A stretch of DNA of 64,000 bases from Paramecium tetraurelia (GCF_000165425.1 NW_001798983.1:3259-67258), one strand, 5' to 3'; shown: positions 35,231-50,965, numbered from the stretch's first letter. Notes: a model not told the origin generated them from the letters alone. Made by a program: numbers and translations.

Positions 35231-38200
35231 TCATCTGAAATAATTCATTAATACTAAGATAAAGAAGACTACATTATAAATGATATTAAATACCTAGTGC
35301 AGCTAAAAATATTATTAATTCGTAGTTCGACTCTTATACAAATTTGACTCTTATTTTTTATCCATTTTCAAAATAAACATCTCCTTCAGTAGGTTCGTGA
35401 CACTGACTAAAATCAAACACAATCTCAACTCGACCTTGAGAAAATTAGGTTGTGATCAATCCTTACAAATGGTTCTCTTGATAGGTCTTCTCAATGTTTC
35501 TATAGTAAGGAATACTTAGAGTTTAGATTGGCTGGCTATTTTAAATAAATATTTCCTTGTTGGGAAGATAGAATTCTCTTTCATAAGTGATTTCTTTGCT
35601 GCCATCCAATTAAATGAACTGATTAGAGATGAATGCATTAACCTTCACCTTCTTAGGCATGGGAGTAGTATCTTAAGCAATAATGGGTTTGATATTATAT
35701 TCATAGAGATTGTCAGTTTTTACTAATTCAAACCATTGAGGTTAATCGACTTCGATTTTGATTTCAAAGTTTGGATTGATTTAATCAGATTGCTGTATTT
35801 TGGGATTGACATTTAATTTGATGTTCAAATGATTATCCACTTTGTTTGACTCAATAATTATATGTGATGGTCTGATGACCTCGAGTCCAGCCTTGAATTT
35901 GTTACCTTAATCATTGACCTCAACAAAGCATTCATTCAATTCCTTTTCGATTGTTAACTGATTGCCCTTGAAACTACCACAATTTGAATTCCATATTGGT
36001 TTCTCTGAATTGTCCATCTTGTAAGTGATTGTGGATCCAAGATATGCTTTCTTTTACAACAAGGTGGCTCCCACTTTTTACAAGGATGTAATCAACTCTG
36101 TCATTACCACAACTCAACTTGATCAATGCAAATCCTTAATCCAAACCCTAAATTTCAATTCCATTCTTATTCACCTTAATCTACACAATGTGTCTAGTGT
36201 ATCCTAGAACCTCAAGCTTATTGTCTTCAATATCATCGTATTGATATCCTTCCTAATTCAAGTATGCAATTTGAATTTCTAATTTTTCATCGACTTTCAA
36301 ATTCACAAATTCCGACATCGGATACATTTGATAGATTTCTTCTACTTGTATTAACATGGGAGTTGTGGCTAACAATAATTGAGGCTACAAAGTGATGCTA
36401 TCACTTTCAATAATGTTAGGTGGATTCATATTCAATTATCCAACACTCTTTATTTCTTATCCCAAAGCTAATCTGCTGTTGGTAGGAACCAGAAGAGGAA
36501 CATGGTACAAGGCCTTGGTATTAATAAATAAGTTTCTAGTATAGGAATTCAATCTTTCTACTTCAAGTAGAGTCTAAGCCTCTAAATCATAGGCCTTGAT
36601 TTTAATAGTAATTTTTCCAGCCACAACTGTGGAAACTGAAAGTCCCAAAGAATTTGGAGCTGTCTGAACCAATTTCTCATCTAGATACCAATGTATCTTG
36701 TGTGTTGGACACAAACAAAGGTTCATCTAATGATCCTGTATAAGGAAGTCAGCCACTATTCTTACTGATGAACCTAATTCAATTTTCCTACCATAGTGTA
36801 AAATAGCCCTATTGGGTTTATTTACTACTACTGGTACATCGACTGAATCTATCAGAATATTAGACTATCTTAAGAACACAGTGACAAAATAATTTCCATT
36901 CCTCTTTTTAGATTTGATAGTGACAATGTTCTAGCTAACTGAAGTTTCTAAATCCTCATTGGAAATGGCTGAATAAGTGAATTAAGAGTAGGAGGGGAAC
37001 AACACATGAGTCTCACATTCAGTTGGCATGTAGACAGTTTCAGCTTATAACTTGGGTATAACCTTCAAATCAACTTGATTAGAGTTGATTGAGTCGTATT
37101 GTGTTTATAACTTGAATAAGCCTTCTTTATTTGGAGTGATCAAAAACTAATTATTGACTTGGTTAATATTGCCGAATCCATGGGAATCAATCAAACGAAG
37201 AGGAGTCCAAGTTGTCACATGCACCTATTTCTTATAATAATGGAATGTAGAGGTTGCGCTGATTGAATTTCCAACTACAGTGATCTATTAACTTAATTCC
37301 AAATTCAATTGAGATGGGTCAATTACATTAAGGGTTGCTGACACACTGTAATTTAAGGATAAGTCATAAACTACTAATTAGAATTAGCCTAATTTTTTTG
37401 GAGTTATAGTAACTTAATCCTTCTCGCACCCTATGATATTATTATCATATTGGCATTGTATATTGTTGGTTGATGATTCTATTCTGAATAACACACTTTA
37501 ATCAATCAGAATCATATTGTTCTCCACTTGGAATCAATTTTAATGTATGATGGATGATTAAGTCTAGTTCACTCTTTATGGTTATGAAAGTATCTTTATG
37601 ATTGTTGTAGGAATTTGAAGCCACAATGAATTTACAATCAGAAATTCCTGATTAAATATCATATGATAAATATCTATTTTGATATTTTAATCCCCGTGTT
37701 GAATAGTCTAAATGCAAACTGCTGGAATTATAGAATAAGAAAGTCTTGTAGACAGCCACTACACTAATTTACACAGTTTCTTCTTTGAATAACCAATTTA
37801 CTTCCTGATTCTTTTCATTATAAATTTTGAATGCTTCTGGCAATAAACACTAAATAGGTAGAGTATTGCTAACTAATTTTGGATTAGGCAATAAATCTGA
37901 TTGTTTATTGATTCTTGTAATTCTGAATTCAGCTTTGCTCTAGAAACAATTGAAATGATATTTTTCCATGTCTATTTTGAGAATACCTTCTGACAACTTC
38001 TCGTTGTATGGTGTTTAATCCCAAGTTGTTGGTCCTCCCAAAACCTTAGTTGTAATAGTGGAATGAGGAGTCACATAATAGACTGGTTTTTCAAAATGCA
38101 AGTAATCATAAACTCTTACTTATTGTGTTACAGATATCTTTTGAGTGTTAATTTGAAGATTATATTAACCTGGTGTTGCTGATTGCATTTTCAAACCATT

Positions 38201-39805
38201 GCAAACTAAATAGTTGGATAGATCTCCAGCTATTTATGATGTGGTGAAAATATCAAAATTGTCAATAGTAAACTTAACTGCTCTGCATTAAGTATAGTTT
38301 CCAACTTTAGGATCTCCAATGGCTTAATAAAATGTGTCATCAGATTCATTCACTATCAATTCTTTCCTCCTCTCAAATGGAAGTATTTAACTGACATCTG
38401 TCACGTAGACAGTTACTTCTAAACTGTTATAGACATTAAATTCATCATAAATTATCAAGATATTCTCTCCTAATTCTGAAGCGACAAGAGTGTGGGGACT
38501 TTTAATTTCGAAAATAGTAGGTGATTGATATCTGGATTAATATTTATAATTTCCTGATCCTCCAGTCACAACTAAGTTGTATTGTTCATGAATTGGAAGG
38601 TGAATATATGTTTTAAAGATTGTTGATATTTGGATAGGTTGGACAAAGTGGATGGTAACAGAGGATTCCAATGTTCCTCTTTGGAATGTTAATTTAACAT
38701 TTTGTCTTTCTACCTTTGATATGACTGTCTGCTCTATCAATTCTATGTCTTTAGACTCATAGGAGAATGCATCTGTAGAATATATTCTTTAATGCAATTC
38801 ATCCTTGAGGTAAGCTTAAAATCTATATAATTTGCCAACTATCAAATGAGTTACTTTTCCTTCTCTCTTTTCTTTTCCATCTTCCCAAATATCAATATCA
38901 ATGTACTTGGGAATGACTACATGATAGATAGCTTTGATTTGATTGTAATTGGAGTTAACTACTGTGAGATTCAAGTTCTTCTCAACAGTCTATGTTGTCA
39001 AAGCACCATTTTGTTCAATTTTTGATAGTTTTGAAGTAGTACTCCAAACATGAGCTGCACTTGGTATGCTTATTTTAGTTTTCCCATCTGCTCTCAATAG
39101 ATGGAATTGGATCACAGAATGTGTTGGTAAGTAAAACACTGGATAATCAGGGTAGAATTGAAATTTTTAAATTACAACTAAATCTACGTTCGTTTCTATT
39201 TTATTTTCATAATATTTCTTCTCGACCACTCTAGTAAAAACAGTCTCTTTCCCTTCCTTCTTTCCTTTGACCACAATGATATCACTATTGAACTCTAATC
39301 TTGCTCTTTTTTCTGATACTTTTAATCCTGATTCAGTAAACTTAACCATTTCCAATTAGCCTGTTTTCCATTCAAATTTAAGACCTTCCAATGTTGTGAA
39401 TGTGTTTCCCTTATCATCATATGCTTAAACATGCAATTCCTCTTGAGTATCCAAATCCAATTATTTTTATTTGGTAATTATGCTCAAACTGCTTATTGCT
39501 TGCACAACTACTTCCACTATAAATTGAGATGCATCTGAGGACTTCGGTTTCACATAGATAAATGTTTAACTTGGCATTTTAGTCACAACTCTGACTTTTC
39601 CTATTGACTTCGAGCATCCCTATTAATCCTGCACTGTGATTGCAATAGCACTATTGGAAGCACTCCAATCGAAGCAGCCACCTTCAGCAGTGATTTCATA
39701 CTCAACTTCGATGTCTGCCAAGGGCAATAAGATGTTTTTATTGCTGATTTTTGAGCCACTAATTGTGTTTAAAATTGCTAGCGCCAATATTAAGGCAAAT
39801 TTCAT
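35231..39805 (-). CDS. NUP210: NUP210/gp210, pore membrane glycoprotein of the nuclear pore complex
   Basis: About 1,490 aa. N-terminal signal peptide (MKFALILALAILNTISGS), then ILLPLADIEVEYEI and GGCFDWS typical of gp210, a luminal body of Ig-like beta domains (for example DTQEELHVQAYDDKGNTFTT, LVVTGGSGNYKY) and a single C-terminal transmembrane helix (ELIIFLAALVFFILVLMNYF) with a very short tail. Introns at 35269-35293 and 36074-36107 are clear. One more shift is required near 37527-37572; the only GT...AG interval that works is 46 nt, longer than any other intron here, so a one-base error is also possible. Role: anchors nuclear pores in the envelope. It begins only 16 bases after the DNAJC9-like stop codon. 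It is shorter than the human protein (1,887 aa). Confidence 0.88.
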
Positions 39806-39821
39806 TAATTAAATATATTAA

Positions 39822-40549
39822 TCATTTTTTTTAACTCTTCACCTTCTTTGGCTTCTGATATTTCTACTCCATCTATTATAACAGCTAATCAAATGTATTC
39901 TTCGGTCTTTGTCTAATCTATTTAGTCAATTAGTCCATATCAATCTATTATGCCTCAGGGTCTTCTCTCAAAGTCTTGATCTTGTTTCGGCTGGTCTAGT
40001 ATATTTTGTAATCCGCTATCTTCTTTTGCTTTATCATCTCGTCATAAAACTCTAAAAAACGAGGGATGTCCTCATTCTTACTCAATATTATATTCTCGAG
40101 CAAACATTTCACATTCCCACTATTTCTATCGAGATTACGGCAAACACTCTTACTTATTATAGAATTCAATCAAGTCGTTCTCCTCCTCCTTACTAAACCT
40201 ATACTTGACCTCATATTTATCAATATCCTCTCTGCTGATCTTCGGATAAAGGTTACGATAGAACTCATATGCATTTTTAAATTCATCCATCCCCTCAATC
40301 ATCCCTGTTTCATCATACATTTTTCTTTTCTCCTCATTCGAAAGAATCTAATAAGCTTCGGATATTTTTTAAAACTTTTCTTTTGCATTTACATCTGCTT
40401 GATTCTTATCTGGATGTAATTACAATGCCAATTATCGATAAGACTTTTTCTAAAAATAAAATTAACTTCCGTACTATTTCATTTTGAGTTGCTTTCGGTG
40501 CCACATTCAGTAATGTGTACAACGTAAATTATTCTTCCCGCTATTACAT
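39822..40549 (-). CDS. DNAJC9: DNAJC9-like J-domain protein
   Basis: 224 aa after introns 40126-40153 and 40450-40474; exact codon count. The J domain is N-terminal: FTLYTLLNVAPKATQNEIKK, then LALQLHPDKNQ with the invariant HPD, and AYQILSNEEKRKMYDETG. After it come family features of DNAJC9 such as YPKISREDIDKYEVKYRFS and FLEFYDEMIKQKKI, and a basic, Gln/Lys-rich C-terminus. DNAJC9 in animals is a histone H3-H4 co-chaperone that recruits HSP70. The first intron removes the apparent frame conflict just before the HPD helix. Its stop codon is 16 bases from the NUP210 start on the same strand. Confidence 0.85.
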
Positions 40550-41166
40550 TATTTAATTTATAAACACAAAATTGAGCTATTATTATTTGTAAATTATTCG
40601 TTAAAATCAATTAACAATCTAAATTATTCCAAAAAAAGGCTACTAATAAAATGGTTTGATGTAAGTCTACATAAACTCCTTACAATATAATTAAAACTTA
40701 TAACCCTGTGAATAAGAGAAATAATATTTATTTCTATATATAAAATCATTGAAAATAAATATCAAAATAAAATATTTCAAAACTGTAAATACTTTAGTTT
40801 ATTTTCTTCTCATGACGTTACAATTTAACTTTGAATGTTAGTAAGTAAGTTTTAAATGAGACTTAATGTGTTAATTGGAATATCATTATATAAAATAAAA
40901 TAAATAAAACGAAGTAATCTAAGAATTTCTTCAATCAATGAAAATTATTTAAAAATAAGAAAATGCTATCAAATTGTCCTAAGTATACTTTGAATTAGTG
41001 GTAACTTCCATTAAAGCAACATATTTTGTTTAGAAAATTTAAATACCTATATAAAATTTAAAAATACTCAGTCACTAATTAAGTTATTAATTTATGATTG
41101 AAATTATAAAAAATTCATAATAATTAGAAAGAATGTTACAAGATAATTAAAAATAATATGATTTTA
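40550..41166. other. AT-rich intergenic region
   Basis: About 620 bases between two minus-strand genes. Plain AT-rich sequence, no sustained coding-like frame in either direction and no RNA gene recognised. Confidence 0.5.
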
Positions 41167-42641
41167 TCAATTGACCTGTCTACGCTCAGATTTAAGAACT
41201 AAACTAACATCTAAATTATAATAAAGATCATTATACATTGATTAGAAATTTCGAGAGCCTGCAAGCTTCTCTAGTAGTAATGAAGCCTAGAGGCCAGCTT
41301 CTCTTTAGCTCCTTCAATGAAGATTCCATAAATAAAAAATTTAGAAGAGGATTCATAATTTATAATTCTTATATGAATTTGTTTTGATATCATGATTTCA
41401 AAGACTTCCATCAAAATCAAATAAAATTCATCTTTATGTCCAGAGATTTTTGATCTTTTTTAGAAGTTTTCAAGAGTTATTTGCTTCTATGGATAAATTA
41501 ATTTGAGCTAGTTTAGAATTTTGTCGATTTTAATAGAAGCAATAAATTATTTATCAATTTTTTCATGTAAATAATGATACACTGTAATCTTAAATATCGT
41601 ATGTAGATTAGGAAATGGTTGTTAGAAACTCAATCTGAATTGATGTAGGATACTTTTGATTAAGATTTTGTATTTATATTAATACTTATTTTCTAATTCT
41701 GAATCGTTTTCATTTTTTTAACATTTAATTGGCTTAGCTTTTATAAGAATGACAGGGGATGTGTCTGAAAGTATAGAGTAGTAGATATTGTGAACCTCCT
41801 TATGATATAAAATGATGAGTTTTTGATTCCATATTTATATATTGTCTTTGTTTAATTATTAAACCTTCTGAAATATAAAATCTTCTAAATTAATTTTATG
41901 GCTCTGATTCACTTTTGAATTTCTGAGGAATTACTTCAATTCTTCAGTTGATTCCATGGGGTAAATAAAATCGATTGACTTTTTCAACATAAAAGAATTT
42001 TTAAAGTTATTGTAATTGAAAATAATACATGGCTCAACAATCATATTTTAAAAAATTTCATCCCACTTATTCTCTATTATTGTAAGTTTGAATTTTGATC
42101 TTTCCGCAGAGGCATTTTCATAAAATGTAATTATAAGTAAGAATGAAAGTAAAAATGTTGCCAGTGTTAGCGAAATGGAATAATCTGGCTAATACTCCAT
42201 GAAATAAGCCAGGTAAAAGGAATAAAACGAAATCACCTACACTAAAGTATCAATAAATTCTCCAGTATTCATCACTATAAATTGATAAGATACTATCAAA
42301 GCCGAAGATAATTAATGTTTGTACTAAGTTTTTCCCTCGTCAGGTTCATAATAAAAACTTAAAACACCATAATTGATGATTATCAGAACCCATCTGATCA
42401 GGCGAGGTTGAAATTTAAGAATCAAAATAAAACCAATAGTGACCATTAAGTAGCCGAGAGTGGAATATACATCCCTCAAATTAAAATTGATCATAAGAGC
42501 GATTGATTTCACAATTACAATAAGAATTGTGATCTTTATGACCTTTTGCAACATTGGTTTCCTCTTCGAGCTTAATTAGTATTCCTGATACTTTTATTCG
42601 ACTGTATTATCCAAAAACTAGAGGGTGTACTTATTTATCAT
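41167..42641 (-). CDS. Multi-pass membrane protein with cytoplasmic C-terminal half (sensor-like, unassigned)
   Basis: 482 aa after one intron at 41211-41236. After ~35 polar residues come about five hydrophobic helices (IKITILIVIVKSIALMINF, LGYLMVTIGFILILKF, VLIIINYGVLSFYY, a segment near VISFYSFYLAYFM, and SLTLATFLLSFLLIITFY). The C-terminal ~270 residues are soluble and helical, with RSKFKLTIIENKWDEIF and IIFNYNNF. This layout, several helices followed by such a linker, recalls the many ciliate sensor proteins of the PAS/histidine-kinase kind. I see no phospho-accepting H-box or ATP-binding N/G boxes, so an active kinase is not claimed. The end QYVSLVLKSERRQVN depends on the intron. Confidence 0.65.
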
Positions 42642-43419
42642 TAGAAAATATAAATAATCAAAATTTGATTGTTAATTTGACATTAAACTAAGAAATAGAT
42701 GACGAATTAAGAAGGATATAATTATTTTTAGACCCCATGAATAGTCTATATTGCAATTTTAATTTATTAATTAAAATAAAATAAATTAACAGAAATGCAA
42801 ATTATGGCTTTTTTTCAAATAACTACAAATTAATTAGTCAAATTTTGAAGACAGTGGAATATAACTAAACCAATTCTTATTTAAAACTTTGAACTTTCAA
42901 TAAGTTTTTGGATATCAAATTGATTACATTGAAATTAAAAGAAGTTTCTGATATGAATACTCATATCTGTAGCATCCCTCTTTTCCTTTGGTGCTATTCA
43001 AGGTTAACTATATTTTATTTTTGAATACTTAAGTAAAATACTGGATATTATTTTAAATACTAATTCTATCAAATTTTATTGTTAATATCAAAAAATAAAT
43101 CATAAAATTTAAAGTCTAAAGAGAAAAGGTAAATGGAAAATCAAAAACCTAATGTTAATTTTTAAACTTATTTATCTTTTAACCATATTCCTGTATATTC
43201 TATTCCTATAACATTATAATTAGTTACATTAAACAAAGTTTTGAGTATCATGCTTCTTCAATAATGTCACTGAACAAAATTTGAACTAAAAAGTATAAAA
43301 TGAAGTTTTAAAAAGAATTATGCAGGTAATTCATTTAAATAAAAAGTTGTGCGAAAATTTCTAAATAGTGTATAAACTGATTTTATATTTTTATATAAAT
43401 AATTCAAATTTTCAAAGCA
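42642..43419. other. AT-rich divergent promoter region
   Basis: About 780 bases between the divergent starts of the membrane protein (minus) and kinesin-13 (plus). A 46-codon plus-strand frame at about 43132 (MENQKPNVNFQTYLSF...) is the only one worth noting, and it could be chance. No other feature seen. Confidence 0.45.
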
Positions 43420-45763
<2,344 letters not shown>

Positions 45764-45841
45764 ACATAATACATATATTATATAAAATCTCAAGCATACT
45801 GGTGTTAGCTAATTAAATTTAATTTTTTTAGAATTCAAAAC

Positions 45842-48633
45842 ATGGAGGAGAAGAAAGTCACAGTCGATAAATAGGCCTAGAAAAAACCAGGAAAATAGGC
45901 TGTATAGTTGGTAATGATGAAAATCAAGCATAATTTTAGTCAGAATAAGATCTTGAGTTGAAAACCAGGCTGGAATAATATGCGGAGGAGATCATTTAAA
46001 ATAACACAGAAAGTTTGGAGAAGTTAAAGACCGAAGTCCGTTCGGCTACAACTTCAATGACTTCAGTGCCAAAGCCATTCAAATTCTTAAAGGAATCTTA
46101 TGGGAAGTTGGTTGAGTTTTACGATGGATTGGAGGCATCAAGATTCAAAGTATGAGTGTGGTATCTAAAATATAGAAATAATTGGCAGATTTTCTGTCTG
46201 TGTTGGCAATGACTTATGGAGGCGATAGAGATTCATTGTTTTATCTATAGGAGGGAACATAAGAAGAATTCAAATTTTGGGGACATGAATATCTAAGTCA
46301 TATAGCTGCCAATATTGGATCAGAATTCTAGATAAGGTTACAAAAGGTAGAGGGCGCCGATGATTTACTGTTTTTAGTTGATTAAATAGTTCCATATTTT
46401 ATGGATCATAATTCAGAACATGATGCAATTGATTTATTGAGTGAAGTGGATCAATTATAAAAAATAGAACAAGTAAAGAGTCTATATCTTATCATTAGTA
46501 TGTGAATCAAGTGAACATATAAAGAGTTTTGGTTTATTTATTAAGTCTCGTTCCATTTTGTTCAGATTAGGACGAATTGGATATTTTACTTGCTACTGCC
46601 TTTAATATTTGTTTGAAGGTGAATGAATACACTAATGCTTTGAAAATTGCATTACGTATAGACAAGCCAGGAAATGTTGAAAAAGTATTTTAAGCATGCT
46701 AAGATGAAACAATAAAAAAGCAATTGGCCTTCTAATTGGCTAGACATAGATATCAAGTTGGAGAAGAAATTATTATTGATGAGACTTTAAAAAAGATAGC
46801 AGCAAATCAATACTTGAGTTAATTCTACATAAATTTGGCTAAAGATTTAGAAGTTCTTGAACCTAAGACTCCAGATCAGGTTTACAAGGCTCATTTAGAG
46901 GAAAAGAACAAAGAAGCTAATTTTGAATAAATTTAAAAGAATTTAGCAGCAACATATTGCAATGGATTCGTGAATGCAGGATTCAAGAAGGATGCATTGA
47001 TGAGCAATAAAGAAAATCCATGGTTGAATAGTGTGAAAAATGATCATACAGCAATTGCAGCTGTTGCAAGTATTGGGTTAGTCAATTTATGGAATATTGA
47101 TAATGGAACAGAATAAATATCTGAATACTTTGAATTAAGTGATATCTTCACAAAGGCAGGAGCTTGCATAGGATTAGGATTATTTTGTAGTGGAATTGTA
47201 GATGAAAATTAACCAGCTTAAGCCATATTATTAGCTTAGTTGGAGAGTCCTGAAGTGTAGGTTAAGATCGGAGCTGTGATGGGATTAGGATTAGCATATG
47301 CAGGTTCAGCAAGAGTAGAATTATAAGACCAATTGATAAGTTTAATTGTTGAGGCAGATAGTGTTGAATTGGCTTCTATGGCTGCATTATCTTTAGGTCT
47401 GATATTCGTTGGTAAATGCAATGATGAAGTTGCTAATGCCATTGTTTAAACAATGGGGGAGAGACAAGAATCATAATTAGATATCTCTATATCAAGATAT
47501 TTTGCAGTAGGATTAGGATTACTCTATTTAGGATAAGCAGAAGCAGCAGACATTGTAATTGATACACTTGCTGTAATTCCTCACAAGATCAATAAATATG
47601 CAAAAGTCACCTTGACTTCTCTTGCATATGCATCAACAGGAAATGTGTTAAAAGTTCAAGAACTACTTGGTTATTGTTCAGAAGTGACATCTGATGACAA
47701 GGGCACTAAGATAGACAAGAATTATGAACTCTAATAAGTAGCCATTTTGGGAATTGCCTTAATTGCCAACAGTGAGGATATTGGTAGTGAAATGGTCTAT
47801 AGAATTTTCTAACATATATTGTAATATTCAGATGTGGAGGTCAAGAGAGCCATTCCTTTGGCTGTAGCTTTGATCAACGTATTAATACAGTATATTAATT
47901 AATTAGATATCCAATCCCAAGATTCAACCCATGGACCTTCTTCTTAAGTTGGCTCACGACAGAGATTAAGAATTGTCCTATAGAGCAACCTTGGCAATGG
48001 GTTTATTGGGAGCAGGTACTAACAATTCAAGAATTGCTGATAAGTTAAGAGGATTGGCAGTTTACTTTATGAATGATTCAAATGGATTGTTCCTTGTGAG
48101 AATTGCTTAGGGATTATTACATATGGGCAAAGGATTGTTGACACTTCAACCATACTATTCTGATAAGTTCTTAATGAATAAGGTGGCTATTGCAGGAATT
48201 ATTTCATTCTTACATGGATGTTTGGACATTAAGAATTTGATTTTGGAAAAGCATCATACATTACTCTACTATTTAGGTATTGCCATGTATCCAAGAATGT
48301 TCTTTACAGTAATTATTCTCGCTTAATTTAGTTAAATGAAAATCTTGAAAATCTCCCTGTTTAGGTACGTGTAGGATAGGCTGTAGATGCAGTTGGATAG
48401 GCTGGTAAACCAAAAAGAATCACAGGATTTCAGACTCATACAAGTCCAGTCATTGTTAGTGCTGGTGAAAGGTAATCCTAAATATATTCTATAATAGAGC
48501 TGAATTAGCCAATGATGAATATATGCCAGTCTAGGATATGATTTTAGAAAACTTTGTTATTTTAAAGAAGAATCCAGATTATAAACCAGAAGTTGAGTAA
48601 CCATAACGTAAAAAGACTAGTTTTAGCATGTGA
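45842..48633 (+). CDS. RPN1: RPN1 (PSMD2), 26S proteasome regulatory particle non-ATPase subunit 1
   Basis: 877 aa after six introns (45911-45939, 46150-46175, 46473-46498, 47879-47906, 48309-48331, 48472-48497); exact codon count. Landmarks: [16 protein letters not shown] near residue 60, [13 protein letters not shown], the proteasome/cyclosome repeats ([63 protein letters not shown]), [43 protein letters not shown], and the conserved C-terminus ANDEYMP. Role: scaffold of the proteasome base that binds ubiquitin-like domains of shuttle factors and the deubiquitinase Ubp6/USP14. Length is slightly under the usual ~900-1,000. The N-terminal tail is short, Gln/Lys-rich and probably disordered. 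Confidence 0.96.
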
Positions 48634-48705
48634 TTATATATAATAAATATGCAAGTATGTAACTTTTAAATTAAAATATATAAATATAGTAATAATATTA
48701 AATAG

Positions 48706-49747
48706 TCATAAAAGATCATTATTTAGTTATTGAAATATTTTCAATTTAGTTTGTTAATTTCGTATTTTAGATATTACGCCCATGATATTACCTAATTTTA
48801 CTTAGTGTATTTTCATAGGTTCTTGTCGAATCAACTTCTCTCTTTTCAACATCATTTCCAACTTAGTAGAAATGACATTCTCTTGCTTATTATTATTCTT
48901 TTATTTTGTTAATATGATTTTTGTATTAGGTAATTGTCTACCAGAATCGATCGATTGTTGAGATGTGCTTCTTAATTTTGCTATTTTCTACATAATCTCA
49001 TCAATCGATTTAGTATGAGATGGGTGGTCTTTTAATCTATGTTTAATTCCTGACATTATTGCGATGTTTTTAACTGGCTGATTTCTTGGCAATGATTCAT
49101 TGAGTTATTCAAGTGAACTGGCATCAACGGAAGCTTATTATTATTTTTAAATAAGGTCAACAATGCTTTGATTATTTGAAATCACTAATTCTAATTATAT
49201 TATTAATTTATAAAGTACTTTTCAAAATGATCTTATTGGGACTAGAAGAATTGATAATCGAATTTTGATGTGTTAACTAATTGTACTTTAGTGTATTCCT
49301 TTCTGTAATAGATTTGATTCCTTAATTTGATAATTGTATTATTTTTTATTAAGTACATAATACTGTATCATCCCTTTCAAGTGTTCTATCCCTATTAGAA
49401 GTTATACAAGGTTGGCTACTGGTGTGGTTTTTATGCTTCATTCTTTCATCAAGAAGTGCAATTATTTCATCAACATTTCCAGGATCAGTACAATCAATTG
49501 ACTTGTCCTTGGAACTCATTTTGGCAATTGTTTATTGAAATTTTTTAATGTTCATAGCAACAGCATGCAAGTATAAAAAGTAGTCTTACTAACTAGTATT
49601 TGATGTCATATATTCTAAATAATTCATTCTTTGCAAGGATCTTTGAGTCAATCCCAATTTCTTCATTACGATTTAAGTTAATTCTGAGTTGAAATCTATT
49701 TTTTGATCCAGATATTACTTCATCTCTTGCATCGGGATTTTACTCAT
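48706..49747 (-). CDS. Unrecognised 337-aa Gln/Lys-rich, partly coiled-coil protein
   Basis: ATG at 49747, one intron at 49191-49218, TGA 48706-48708; the spliced length is exactly 338 codons. It begins MSKIPMQEMKQYLDQKIDFN with helical, charged sequence; the middle is polar and Ser/Thr/Asn-rich. The C-terminal part has basic helical stretches (SGIKHRLKDHPSHTKSIDEI, TKLEMMLKREKLIRQEPMK). No membrane segment, signal peptide or domain recognised. It is tail-to-tail with RPN1 (72 bases between stops). A centrosomal/ciliary or structural role would be a guess. Confidence 0.7.
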
Positions 49748-49810
49748 TTTTTATAAAATATTAAACTATAAGTAATCATTTTTAATTATATTATAAATTA
49801 TTTAGTTTAT

Positions 49811-50965
49811 TCATTGTTGTCCTGCCCTTTCATCTTTTTAGTTTGCAAATAATAATACTGTCAATTCTTCAATGGCCTTTGAATTTTGAACAATTACACA
49901 TGCTTTATTTATATTACATTTCAATTTCATATCCATAACTGAATATAGATAGGATAATAATTTAATGTCCTGATTGTCAGTGCGAATATGCAATGAGAAT
50001 GTTGGTTGCAGTCTGCTATTAACAACTACTTGATCCAATAGTTTGGCTGCCTTGTCTGCTGGTAGATGAGTTTCCACTGCTGTTTTGAAAAGAGGCCAAT
50101 TATCAGCAAATAAAGGCTGGTATTTAGATTTTACTAGATAGCAATACAGCTATTCTGGTGCCTCTATTTCCACTTAATCATTAACTTATTGTTCTTCTTC
50201 AGCAAAGATTTCTTGTGGTACTTCTTTAAGTAATGGCTGGAAACTTGAACTCAAGACATCCACATCCAGACGTGAAGATTCTTCAGGATAAAAAATCAAG
50301 AGTACTTCTTCATGAAATGGCTTCTTTCTTTATTCACTTGTGAAAGGAATAACTTAGTTTTCTGTTTTGCATTCCTCTGCCCAAGTGAAATTAGGTAAAG
50401 AGAGTACTTCATTTAAAGGTTTAAGCATATCCTCATAACGAGTATCTTCCAAGACCATATAGAAATGAGTGATTTCAGCCTATTTTTCAGGATCAAAGTC
50501 ATGCAAATCACTCCATGTGTTATTCCAGATGTTGAGTTTTGCCTTCTGCAAATGTTATCTTAATTATGGATAATAACCACGAAAACAACCAAATCCCATT
50601 CTGACTGATAATTCTATAATTGGTTGACTTTGAGTGAAGAGCAAGGTTTGAACATCCTCACATTTCTTAGATCGAAATTATCCGCAAGCAGTAATCACTT
50701 TACATCTTTTACATCCTCTTATAAACATACTAGATTCAACAGCAGCAAAGAACATTTGACAATCAAAACAATCATCAATTAGAATTTATGCTGAGAAGTC
50801 TGCTATGAAGATCTTACAACGGACACAATTTCTTAATACAAAGGACTCGCCATCAACTTCACCTGGCTTTTTTACTAGTATTTCATCTTGTTTGTCAAAA
50901 AACCTATATTTAGAAGCATCCTTTTTTCTTAATTCCCATGACTTAGGTTTGTTGTTGTTTTACAT
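49811..50965 (-). CDS. RP2: RP2 (XRP2) TBCC-domain GTPase-activating protein for Arl3
   Basis: 384 aa in one intronless frame. The N-terminal half is the TBCC/CAP-type beta helix: PGEVDGESFVLRNCVRCKIF, SAQILIDDCFDCQMFFAAVE, SSMFIRGCKRCKVITACGQF, then the Arg-containing segment GQFRSKKCEDV corresponding to the human QQFRVRDC arginine finger, QPIIELSVRMGFGCF, and NIWNNTWSDLHDF. Human RP2 accelerates GTP hydrolysis by Arl3 to release lipidated cargo at the cilium. The C-terminal ~130 residues correspond to the ferredoxin/NDPK-like region of RP2. The protein starts MQNNNKPKSW, without the Met-Gly-Cys acylation signal of human RP2, so its membrane targeting must differ, unless an upstream exon was missed. 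Confidence 0.92.

Noticed and set aside
40066..40419. Plus-strand hydrophobic 117-codon frame resembling a membrane protein
   Set aside because: It is the antisense shadow of the DNAJC9-like gene; the J-domain on the minus strand explains the bases.
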